Under the pieces are notes generated by a model. That model saw nothing but the letters and a program-made list of their open reading frames with translations. It was not told the DNA's origin and searched no databases. This document shows, in pieces, positions 7,716-19,700 of a stretch of DNA of 31,053 bases (the first letter of the stretch is position 1; the number at the start of each line of letters is the position of its first letter). A program made the position numbers and the translations under genes. Source of the stretch: Myrmaecium sp. VS I D KN 1 (Eukaryota; Ascomycota; Dothideomycetes; Valsariales; Valsariaceae); the NCBI GenBank assembly GCA_019775845.1, contig JADQAV010000077.1, positions 1,050 to 32,102 of the forward strand. The letters are read 5' to 3'.

Positions 7716-10700
7716 TCACGACTCCACTGCTACCTGCTCGCCCAGATAAGGAAACTCAATCCGCTCGCCCTTCTCCAGCAGCGCCTCCAGATAACTCGTG
7801 ATCAGCACCTCCATCCCATGACGCCGCGCCTCGTCGATCCAGGCGCCCATCTCTATCTCCTCGAACGGCGGGTCATCGCCATGCAGGACCGTCATGCGCT
7901 CGCGGAATGCAGTTACGGGCACCTCCACATGACTCGAGTAGTGCCGGAAAGCCGGCTCGCCCGGCTTGGTAGCGGCGCGGAGGACCTCCTCCACTAGCTC
8001 TGCAGCGACGTCGCCGGCAGGCTGGAAGTCGAGGTACCCGTCGAAGTGGGCGAAGCGCGGAACCTGGCGGGTGAGCGTGGCGAAGCGCAGGATGGCGTTG
8101 AGCGCGTCGTCGTTGGGGGCGCGTGGCCCGGTCACGGCGCATGGGCGGTGTATGGTGACGGGCGTATTGGTGCGCTTGGCGAGACGCTCGAGGAAGACTT
8201 CTGCGGCCCATTTGGAGGCCGTGAAGCCCTGGGTGTTGTTGGTCGGGGGAGGTGAGCCGGCGACGCTTGTGGGAAGAGGGGTCGTGCTGCCGGCGAAAAG
8301 AGGTACTCGGTTGGATGAGATGAAGTGGAAGGGGATATTAGCCGGAAGGGCAAGGGAGGCCAGGAAGTGCGTGCTATGCAAGTTCGGGGTGCGAAGGGAG
8401 GTGTAATTGTGGAGGCAGTGACCATTGGCTCCCGCGTGGATGATGCAAGTCGCATGGGAGCGTAGATGGTCAATTTGTGCCGCGGAGAGACCCAGGGACG
8501 TTGCATGAAGAGATCCAGGATAGGTGACGATCTTGGGAGATGACGGAAGCGCAGAGATGGCCTTCGGTGGGAGGGCAACGGAATGAACTTTGTCAACATT
8601 GCTGTTTCCCAGCAGCGACCGAAGGATCTCAGATCCGAGGAATGTCTCGGCGCCTGTCAGCAGGACCTCGTTGCTGCCGTTACGAACGGGATCCACAGCT
8701 TTGTATTCCAGGACCCAGTCTGGGATCGCCGTTTCTGCCTCCCAGTCGATGATGTCCTGAGGGACGGCCTCCATGCTCGCATGAATCCGAGAGCTCATCG
8801 AACGGAGAGTACTGACCTGGTAGAGATCCTTGATCGGGATGGTGGTTCCCAGGTTGTCACGGATCGAGCTCTGGAGGGCGACCAAAAGAAGTGAGTTTCC
8901 TCCGACCATGAAGAAATCCGACTCGGGATGCAACTGCAAGGGGGTCGCTGGCTGCAGCACTTCTGACCATAGCAAAGCAAGCTCGCCTTCCTCCACACTC
9001 AGATTGCCAGTCGAAGACTTGTCAGTAGCCTCGGTCGATTTGACTTCAGGAAGCGGTAGAGCTGCGATAGCTTTCCTGTCAGTCTTCCCATTAGAAGTAG
9101 TCGGGAAAATCTCCACGGCCACCACTCTTGCCGGACACATGTATCGCGGCAATGGAAGACTCGTAGCCAGTTGCTGCAATTCGCCATCGATCATGGCAGT
9201 GCCCGGTTGCAGAACAACATGTGCGACCAGGTATTTTGCTTCGCCGTCACCGCGAACGGTGACCACAGCATCCGCAATCTTGCCGTTAGCCTCCTTCTTC
9301 AAAGCGTTCTCCACCTCACCCAGCTCGATTCTCAGTCCGCGTATCTTTACTTGCAGGTCTCCCTCAAGTCTTCCCATGAATACCAACGACCCATCAGAGC
9401 TCAAGTAGCCACGGTCACCCGTTTTGTACATCTTGTTCCACCCCTTGGACCGATCTTTATCGCTGGCGAAACAATCGTCCACAAACTTCAAGGCCGTCAA
9501 CCCTGGCGATTTCCAGTATCCTTGCGCGATACCAGCACCACCAATACAGATCTCTCCTGGCACCCCAACGGGAAGAGGCTGGTTGTGCTCGTCCAAGATG
9601 TAAATGGAGTAATTCGGTAGCGCTGTTCCAACGGAGACATAGTCTCCTCCTGCACTGTCATGTTCGGGAGATGTCGACACGGAGGCGAAGGACGCGGCAG
9701 CCGTGATTTCGGTTGGGCCATAGCAGTTCGTCAACTTGAGATCAGGATGATCCAAGCGCCCAAATTCCAACCGCAACTGCTCTGTCACAACTTCGCCACC
9801 CATGCACGCATGTCGCCAGCTATTGTATTGGCGGAGGGAGTCCCCGCCATATCGAAGCAGCGAGAGGTATTCGGAAGGCGTTGCGATGGTGAAGGTAACC
9901 TGTTTCTCCCTCATGAGGTCGGCAATCGCAACCATGTCACCCCGCATCGTTTGCGGCACGCTGATCAACTTTCCTCCAGTGGCAAGCGCGCAGAAGGTTT
10001 GGACAAGCGACATGTCGAACCCCAAGGAGCTCTGCTGAAGGACCACATCCGAACTGGTGATGGCCATAATATCAGTCTTCAAGGCAAGATGGTTCGAGAA
10101 TCCAGCTTGAGTAAGCACGACTCCCTTCGGGACTCCAGTCGAGCCGCTGGTATAGAGCAAGAATGCTGGAGAGTCTGCCTGCGCTTTATCGATGACATCC
10201 CGTGGGTTCTCAACTTCGTCGAGAGTGGAGATGTTTAAGACGGTTTGTCCAAGCTTTTGCGCTTCTGTCAATGTCCGTTCATGACAAAGTAGAGCGGCAG
10301 GCTCGCTACTCTCGAGTATGGCAAGGTGGCGGGCGGAAGGAAGACTGAGATCAAGCGGTACGTAAGCATTCCCAGTTTTCAGGATAGCAAGAAGGCAGGC
10401 AGTCTGATCAGCTCCGGGCGCGCAGAGGACAGCAACGCGTGACTGCGAGGGAAAATCCTCATCGAGCTTAGAAGCAATCCGCTTGACTTTGGCTGACAAC
10501 TCTGCGTATGTCGTAGGACCGGTGTCATCCTCGACAGCGACCGCATCAGCCCTGATGCGACACATGTCATCAATCCTCTGCTTTATGGTCTTAGGCCAGT
10601 CGTAGTCGATACGAGGTCCTTTGCCCAGAGCAAGCGCCGACTGTGCAGCCGCCGTGTCATACAGAGGACACTGATGGACCTTGATAGCGGGATCAGCGGT

Positions 10701-13700
10701 GAGCGTTTTCAACAAGCGAACATAGCTGTCCATGACGAGACCAGTCGACTCTGCACTGTACAGGTAGCTCTGGGAGGTCAGCTGCAGTAGACAAGTACCG
10801 GTCGAAGACTCCGTGATGGAGAACCCGAGATCATAGGGATTCTTCGCGTCTTCGACGGCGTCAAAAGCCATCGAGCAATTCCCAAGTTCCATGTCCAGCA
10901 TCGCGCCAACTCGGTAGTTGACCACGACCTGGAAGAGCGGGCTGCTCGAGGACGATCGAGGCACTTTGAGCTTGTCAAGCACAAGGTCAAAGGGAACCTG
11001 TGAGTGGCGGAGAGCCGCAAAGGCAGTCTTTGATGTCCCTTGGACCACGCTTGAAAAGGGACTCTCTTTGTCAACGGTGAAACGCAGTGGCAGAAGGTTG
11101 AGGAAGAAGCCGACGGTCTGGGCGAAGCGGTCATCCGTTCTGTTGGCATCAGCAACACCGATCGAAATATCCTCGATATCAAGGAAGCGGGACAAGAGCA
11201 CTTGAATGGCTGCCAAGTGGAAGTGGAAGGGCGTCACCCGCAGGCTTCTGCTGGCTGACTTGATCAGGGCCACCACATCTGTGCCGACTTCCCGAGTGAC
11301 GGTATGGCACTGGTAAGTCTTCATTTGCCTTCGAGTGCCAACGCGGGCAAAGGGGAGCAAGGGCATTGGCTCCGGTAAAGTGGGATGCATGCTTTGCCAG
11401 AACTCCAGGTCTGCTTCGAAGCTGCCATTGCTCACGGCTTTGCGTTGTTCAACCGCAAACTCGATGTAAGGCTCCGTGGGTAGAGGCAGCTTCTTCCGCT
11501 CGTAAGCAAGCTTCAAATCACGAAGGAAGATATACCAGCTGACTCCATCCATGACGATGTGATGGTAACCAAAGAGGAGAGTGTGCTGAGTGGGGGATCG
11601 TGAGATGAGGGTGACGCCAAAGGATTCCCCAGTGCCAAGGTCCCACGTGTGGTTCTCAAAGGCTTTGAACTCCCTGGTGACTTCTTCAGGATCTGCTGAG
11701 ATGATATACTTCATGCGCGCGGAAGTAGAGCTCCATATCCCTTGCATGGCTTTTCCGTCCTCTGGGTCAGTGAAAAAGCTGCTGCGCAAGGTGTCGTGGC
11801 GGTTAATGACAGTGGAAAGGGCGTCTTCGAATCGATCCACATCCAGGGGGCCGGTAATGCTATAGGCGATGGTTATGTTGTAGAGCCGCGAGTCCTCCAG
11901 ATACTCGCGGAGAAACCACAGTCTAGCCTGGGCGTAAGACATCTGCTCCACTCTTTCCAGAACACGCTCTGAGGATCTTCCCTTAGAGAGGTCCCGGATA
12001 TCGAGACTAGCTGCAGTGACCTTTTGTGGTGCAAAGTATTCCTTGGCTCCATCTGTCTTTTGCCCGGGCGTCTGAGGGGATGAGGTGACAATGCTCGTTC
12101 TGCTCGTCTCCGAAGCGTGCGATGTTTGCGAAGTCTGGCTGCTCTCGGACGTCTCTTCCGAACCGACGCTGGCAGTCTCTTCACCCTCTTCAACTGTTGA
12201 CTGCACGGCCTTCGCTTCAGCGGATGCGTTCTGAGGGTCTACGGCAACTGCCTTCTCCTCAAGTGGTCCTCTCGCAACGAGATATTGCCTCGCAGCGTCT
12301 CTGCACAGTTCAGCTACGGTATCTCCACTGAGCACTTTCAAAACCGGCACATCAACATGGACTTCCTTCAAAAACCACGTCCTGATCTCCACTGCAAGCA
12401 AGGAGTCACATCCCAGGTCTAGAAGGGGCACGTTCAAATTGATGTTCTCCATCTGCAGCAGGGTCTGGAGCTTCTGCGAGAATGCTTGCTGGAGCATATC
12501 TTGCGCCTCATCCTCGGAAACCGCCACATCCAGCTGCTGCCGGATATTGTCGGCCTTTCTCGTGCCTCCCGTCGCTTGCTGGTCATTGGACTGGGAGCGA
12601 GTAACCTTGAGATGCGCGAAACGAGGGTTGCTGTACCAGGGCGGCCGAGTCTTTGCATCTGGAGAATCGACGAACGGCTCGATACCCATGGTAATATCCC
12701 AGGGCCCATCGGCGTAGCCAGGGACACCGGCTGTGACAGCTTCAGCAAGTAGCTGATGAATGTCAGTCTCCGACAGCGGAGCGTAGAAAAGCTTCCGCAG
12801 ATGATCTTCGATCTTCCGGCCTGCACGAGCGACGTAGCCCACATCGGCAACCATACCAATGTTGATGATAGACGCGGCAAGGCCACGCTGACGGCGCTGA
12901 GCCGCAAGGCTTGCCATGAACATGTTGGCGGCATGGTAGTTGGATTGACCGCCATTCCCGACGATGCTCGCTGCGGAAGAGAACAGGATGAAGAAGTCCA
13001 GCCCTGGCTCGGAGAAAAGCTCGTCCAGAAGCTTCGTGCCGTCCACCTTGGGCTTGAGAGTATCATTCAGAGCATCGATGTCCATGTCGACGAACAGAGA
13101 ATCAGTAAGCGACATTGCGGCGTTGCACACTCCTGCAACTGGAGGCATGGTCTCGCAGATGTGCTTGTAGAGTTGGCGCAAAGCAGACCGGTCCGAGATA
13201 TCCATTGAATGCACATTAACCGACGCGCCCAGCATACGCATGTCCTGGATCCAACTCTCCTCGACCTGTCCCCGACGGCTCGTGATCACCAAATGACGCG
13301 CGCCATGCTCAATCATCCATTGACAGATGGATAGACCGAGTCCACCGGTCATGCCCACCATCAGGTAGGTCTTATCGGACTTAAAAAGCCCCGAAGCATC
13401 GACAGGCGGGATGCGTACGGTGAGGTGGTCCAGATCTTGCCATGAAATGACGGTCGGATACGCCGCTGTTGCCCTCGGCGCTCCCTGAAGATCCTGGGCA
13501 GGCATGATTGGCACCCGAGTGGGAGAGTTGTGCGCGGATACGAGATCCCCAAAAGCTTTTTCCAAGGCGTCGCTCAAGGGTATCCTGTCTAAAACAGAGG
13601 GCCCCAACCTGCGGAGGTCACAACCCTTCGGCGTCCATGACTCTGGATTCCTGCCCCCAGGCGCGGAAAGATCCAGGATCCTTGAAAGGTCAGAAGGCAA

Positions 13701-16700
13701 TAGCCGTTGTATAGACCTGCTTGTTGCACGAGGGTGGATGTGAATCCAGCCAGCAGGAGCGGTCTCCGAAGGTTTGGACGTCGCAAATACAACCTTCCGG
13801 TCCGTCCACAGTTCATCGTTCCGAATGGTGGAGGCAACATTGTCATCAGCTTCGTAGATAAGTACCGTACCCTTGGCCGGACTCATGGCGTACAATAACT
13901 GGGCTACCATATTGCCCACCATACGATGCAGCATTGATGGCTCTTTGCCCTGAAGGCCAGTCGGCTTGAAGACATCTGTCGTGGGCACATCAATGATCGA
14001 AGCGATGCCTTCTGAAATCGCCAAAACCGGCTCATCCGTGCCATTAACATATCCCAGAGAGAGCAGATAAGGCGGCTCATCATGCGCATGTGGTATAGGC
14101 AAGGCAGCCGAAAACCGGACCGAAATGCGAGTATGGTCTGAGGGAGGCGCAGATTCCGAAAGCGACTGTTTAGCTTGCAACCACAACCCATCCGCCTCCA
14201 CCAGCTCCACGCTGGTTTCCGACGCAGATACAGTCTCCGTAACGAGGCGACGTGACGCATTCAGACGGTTGTTCAAAGCTTTGCTGTGCTTCAACCGCGG
14301 TACCAGCATTTGTTCGCCTTCAAGGACCAACTCCGGCTCCGTATCCCACAACCAGTTGGCATTCGCGTGTGCCGGCAACCCAGCGACCCACAGTCGGAGG
14401 AATGCTTCGACAACACTCCGCCCCTGTAGGATGCCGTTTGGTTTCCCGGTGTCCATGAACTGGAGCTGCAGCTGCGGAAGCTCGGTGCGGAGTGCCCTTC
14501 CCATTCCAACAAACATGTTGGCTTCAGGGCGCTCGCCTAGCCTTCCGGACGTCAGCCACAGAGCACTGGTAGCCTTGCTCATGAGGTCCTTCAAGAGTCT
14601 AAAGCGAGCGTCCGTCATGGTGGTCGCGAAGAGGGGCTGGTCCAGCTCGAGGAACGAAATAACCGATGTGAAGGGGGAAATATCGGTCTTCTCCAGTTCA
14701 TCAAGGCTCCTGACTACCTGTACGACATGTCTCCACGGTTGCAAGAGCTTCTGGACCTCGCGTAGCACCTTCGCCACAGGAAGCGTAGTTCCTCCAAGCA
14801 GCATCAAACGCTCGGGGACAGGCATAGCGTGAACCGCCGGCAGTGGCTCACGAAGCAAGCTGAAACCGTCGTCGACGGCCTGGCTCACAAGCATGGAGCA
14901 GCAGTGCTTGACCGACTCGGGCATATCCTCCAAGAGAATGTCAACACCAGAAAAGCCCGTGTCCTGGAGCAGCTCGTTCCACTCGACGGACGAGATTCCC
15001 GGCCCGAACCGGCGGCCCTCCTCGGCTCCCAGCCACCACCCAGGCAGTGTACCCATCTGGAAGGGCATGCGCAGCAAGTCGCCAGTGACCTCAAGCAGAA
15101 CAAGGTATCCCCCGGGACGGAGAAGTTTGCGCACATGGTGCATTGTCTCCGTCAACTTGCGTGTAGCATGGAGCACGTTCGAAGCGACGATGATATCGTA
15201 CCCTCCCGCCTCGAAGTCCTGCTCCTCCGGGTCTCTCTCGATATCCAAAAGCTTGAAAGCCATCTTGTGCCTGTGGTCGGCAAACCTTTCCGCAGCCTTC
15301 TCGAAGAAGCCAGGGGAAACGTCGGTGAAGGCGTACGCTGAGAAAGCGTCTCCAATTGCGTCGAAGATGCCCTTGCTCGTGCCGCCAGTACCCGCGCCGA
15401 TCTCTAGGATGCGCGCTTGAGGGTATCGGTGAGTGATCTGCCGGATAGCGCGGGCGATGTATTGATTCAGGAGCCGGAAACCACACGCCTCAACATAGTA
15501 CCTGGAGAGCATGTTGTTTTCCGTCATCACCTGGAGCGCGGGCGTTTCACCGCGAACGATAGAGGGCAGCTTGGCCGCAAGGGCTTGCATCAGCTCAAGA
15601 TCAATCTGGCCTGGATAGCGGGCAATCAGGTTGAGGATGGTCTCCTCCGAATCGTTGATCCACTCGCGCGAAACGGCAGGGTGACGGCCTTCTTCGATGC
15701 GTTTGCACTGATACTGGACCGCATCCATCAACCGCTGGAAGTGCCACTGTAAGTCCTTGATTTCATCGGGCGAAATCTCTTCCAACAGCCGACGGAAGTA
15801 GAACAGTGCGGTTCGTTCGATGGTGCTCGCCAGCTCAAGGTCATCCCGGGTCTCTTCCTCATCGATCAAATCGGCCAGACCAGAGTTGATGTCGACGTCC
15901 CAGACAGTCTCAGCGAACAGCTGCCGGTCGTTCGCAGCAGTCGGCTCGACGATCGCTTTCAGCGTCAGGCCTTCAACTTGCAATCCGACGCGCGACTCGC
16001 CCGGGACGTGGATTTGTATCTCCCCTTCGAGGATGGAAGAGGTGGAGCGGGTGACGAAGGCATCCATGTCCACCGCGATGTCTCCAGCGAGGCCCAGGCC
16101 CGTTGATCTTGGGTCGATAAGCAATCGTCGGATGCCGATGGGCAGGTACGGAGTGTGCAGACCGTCTGTTGCGGGAGAGGCATGGGCAGCAAAGAGCGCA
16201 TGGAATGCGGTGTCCAAGATGGCTGGGTGGACAGTGTATCTCTCCCGGCCAAGATCAGCATCTGACCACCATGCGGAGCCCTGCGAGTAGCCCAACTTGC
16301 GTTGCACGCCTTGCATCCCACGGAAGAGACCTTGGTAGTTGAGACCAAGGCCTCTCAGCGTCGTGTAGAACCGCTCCACGTCAACAGGGTTGATGTTTGG
16401 CGGTGGTTGAGGCTTCAGCGGAAGCTCATCGCCCGTTGCGTGGCCGTGGTAGAGCTTCAGGCGACCAGTGCATGTCTGTTCGAGGTCGCCAGAGGCTTCA
16501 TCGTTGCAGATGTAGCAGGTGAATTCCGCCTCGACATCCGCACCAGAGCCGTTGACGCTCGCAGTGGGCTTCAGGTTGGCATACTTCAGGTCAAAGACCA
16601 TCTCCACTCCTTGCTGGCCATCGGCCAGAACCACAGCTCGGAAGATGCTCAAGTCCGCAATCTCCACCAGCTGAAGGCCTTTCTCCACGGAGACCACCTT

Positions 16701-19700
16701 CGCGGCTTCGACAGCCATGGTGACATATGCCGCGCCCGGGAAGACCACCTGACCCTGAAACTCGTGCCCTCGAATCCAAGGGATCTCGTTCAGACGAAGA
16801 ATATTTCTCCAGCGCAGGTGATCACTCGACTCATCGGGAACCCGTCGGCCCAGCAGCTCATTCGGCTTGTCTTGCCGCAGACGGAACCTGCGAGAGATGC
16901 GAGACTCCTTCCAGTGCGCGCGGCCGTGGTCCCAGGCATACGAAGGCAGACCTTTGACCATCCTCGGCGGCGGTGCGTTCTCATCCAGGTATGCGCGACG
17001 GTAACCCTCGAAATCCACTGCCTTGGATCCGAGATGCGACCACACGTACCCTACGCCACCGGAGAAGGCTTCGACCTCGTCGTCTCCGCGCCTCATGAAG
17101 CCAACATACGGGAGGGAGGAGCCCAGTGAGCTCTTGAAAATCTGAGTCGCAGGCCCCTTCAACGCCGGATGAGGACCGATCTCAACCACCAGATCGAACG
17201 GTCCGCCTCTCCACAGGGCGCACTCCACCGCCTCCGAGAAGAGTACCGGCTTCAACAGGTTGTCCACCCAGTACTGCCCCTCGAGCAGTTGCAGGTCCCC
17301 ATCTTCCTCGACCAGCTCCGCATCCCCTCGCACCGAGGACACCCACGTGCAGTCCTCCTTCGGCGGGTGCACCCGAATCCCACAAGCCTGGAGTGACTCC
17401 AGATAGGGCCGGGCACAGGGCTGCATGTGGTGTGAGTGATAAGCCGTGTCCACCTGCAGCTGCCTCGCAAAGATTTTCTCCTCATCAAAGTACTCCTTCG
17501 CCTCCTGCACCGCATCCATATCGCCAGACAACGTCACGCTGGTCATCGCGTTGCTCGCCGCGATGCCCAACCGCCCCTTGAACTGCGGCCGGCTGCAGAA
17601 CTCGCTGGCCTGGTCGAAAGAAAGACCAACGGCGATCATCCCTCCAGCACGCCCGTCCTGGCCACCAGCTAGCCCGGCGTGAAAGCCGCGATAGTAGGCG
17701 ACCCGGATAGCGTCGCGACGGGATAAGATGCCAGCCGCGTAGGCCGCCGCGATCTCACCGCTCGAGTGGCCGACGACGGCGTGCAGATGGATGCCGGCAG
17801 CCGTGAGCAGGTCGACCATGCCAATCTGGAGGGCGGTGCAGAGAGGCTGGGAGAGAGAGGCAGAGGAGAGGCGGGAGGCGGAGGGTGCGGCGAGGAGTTC
17901 CTCGGAGATAGACCAAGATGGGACGTCGGAGGCCGGAAGTGAGGACAGAGAAGCTTCGCAGTCGGCGATGGATGACCGGAAGAGTGGGGAGTGAGCGTGG
18001 AGGTGGGAGCCCATGGTGGCCCATTGGGCGCCCTGGCCAGTGAAGATACCGAGTATACCCGGCGCCTCGTCAGTGGAAGGTTTGTGCGCGTCAGACTCGG
18101 GCGGCGAGTTGGAGGCATTCTCGATATAGGTGTCCATATACGCGAGGAGATTCTCTCTCGTTGCGCCGGAAAAGAACGTCTTTGACGAGAACTGGGACCG
18201 TTTGTTCTGCATCACCCAGGCGATGTCGGCAAGATCCACGGTTGGATGATCGCGAATGTAATCCCTAAGAGCTTTGACGCTCTCTACCAGCGAGCTGTTG
18301 CTCTGGGCGGAAAGGACTAAAGGACCGACGAATCTTTCGTCGAGAGGATGTGCCTTTGGTGGAGATTCAACCTGGTGGCCGTGAGGTTGGTAGCTCTCGA
18401 TGATCGCATGCGCATTGGTCCCACCGAAACCGAAACTGTTCACGCTCGCGCGCAGTGGTACTCCCGGAGCGACCTCTGGCCACTTCTCGGCTTTAGTTGG
18501 GATGTGCAGGTGGTCGTAAAACGGGGCGACCTTGGGGCTCAGCTTCTCGAAAAGCATGTTAGGAGGAATGGTACGGTTTTGGATGGCCAAAGATGCTTTC
18601 AGCACCCCGGCAAGGCCTGCACACCCTTCCAGATGCCCAATGATCGTTTTGATAGAGCCCACGACAAGCTTGTCCTCGTTCGTGGAAGAGACCTGCTGAG
18701 CTTCTTCCCTCTCCGGCTCAGGTCGCCGCTCCTCAAACTTCTCGCCCGTCCACAGCGGATCCCGTGCTTCCTCTTTCACCGGGAAAAACGCATCTCGTAT
18801 AGCCTGCGCCTCCTGCGGATCTCCCGCCTGGGTACCCGTGCCATGGCACTCAAAGTACTGGCACCGCTCCGTCGCCAGATCCAAGCCGGCTTCGCGGTAC
18901 GCCTGCTTGATCAACTCCGTCTGCGCCTCCGCGCTGGGCATCGTGATGCCCTTGGTCCGGCCATCCGAGTTCACGGCCGTCTCCCGCACCACGCATTCGA
19001 TGTGGTCGCCATCCTCTTCCGCCCGGCTCACCTTCTTGAGCACCATGGCCGCGAACCCTTCCCCGCGGGCATAGCCGTTAGCGCCGGCATCCCACATTCG
19101 TGACCGAGCGTCCGGCGACAGCATGTGCAGCTTCGCCTCGGCCACGTACATGGAGGGGTCCAAGATGAGGTTTGCGCCGGCAACGATGGCCATCTCGGAG
19201 TCGCCGTTCCGCAGGCTCTGGACGGCCTGGTGCAGCGCCACCAGGGAACTCGAGCACGCGGTGTCGATGGTCATGGAGGGGCCGTGCAGGTTGAAGAAGT
19301 AGGAAATGCGGTTGCTGACGATGCTGCGGGCCGACCCCGTGGCAGCATAGTTCGGCAGCGTCTCCAGATCTCGCAGCTGGAGATCGTAGTAGTCGGCATT
19401 CATGAGGCCGACAAAGACAGAGGTTTGACTGCCATGTACGGACTCTAACGGAAGCCCTGAAGCCTCGAGCGCCTCATAGACCGTCTCAAGCAGGATGCGC
19501 TGCTGTGGGTCCATGCTGTCGGCCTCGAGCGGGTTGATGTTGAAGAAGGAGGCATCAAAGAGCCGAGGGTCTTCGGCAAGCAGATACGATGCGTTTTCCA
19601 CATCGGTACTGCCGTGGTGCTCGCCATTGGGGTGGTGGAATCGAGACAGGTTCAACCTGTCCGACGGGAATGGGCGTTTGACGTCTTTGGGACTCTTCAA

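Noticed and set aside
16302-17129. 275-codon and other plus-strand frames inside the PKS-NRPS
   Set aside because: Antisense to the DH region of a complete megasynthase with intact catalytic residues.
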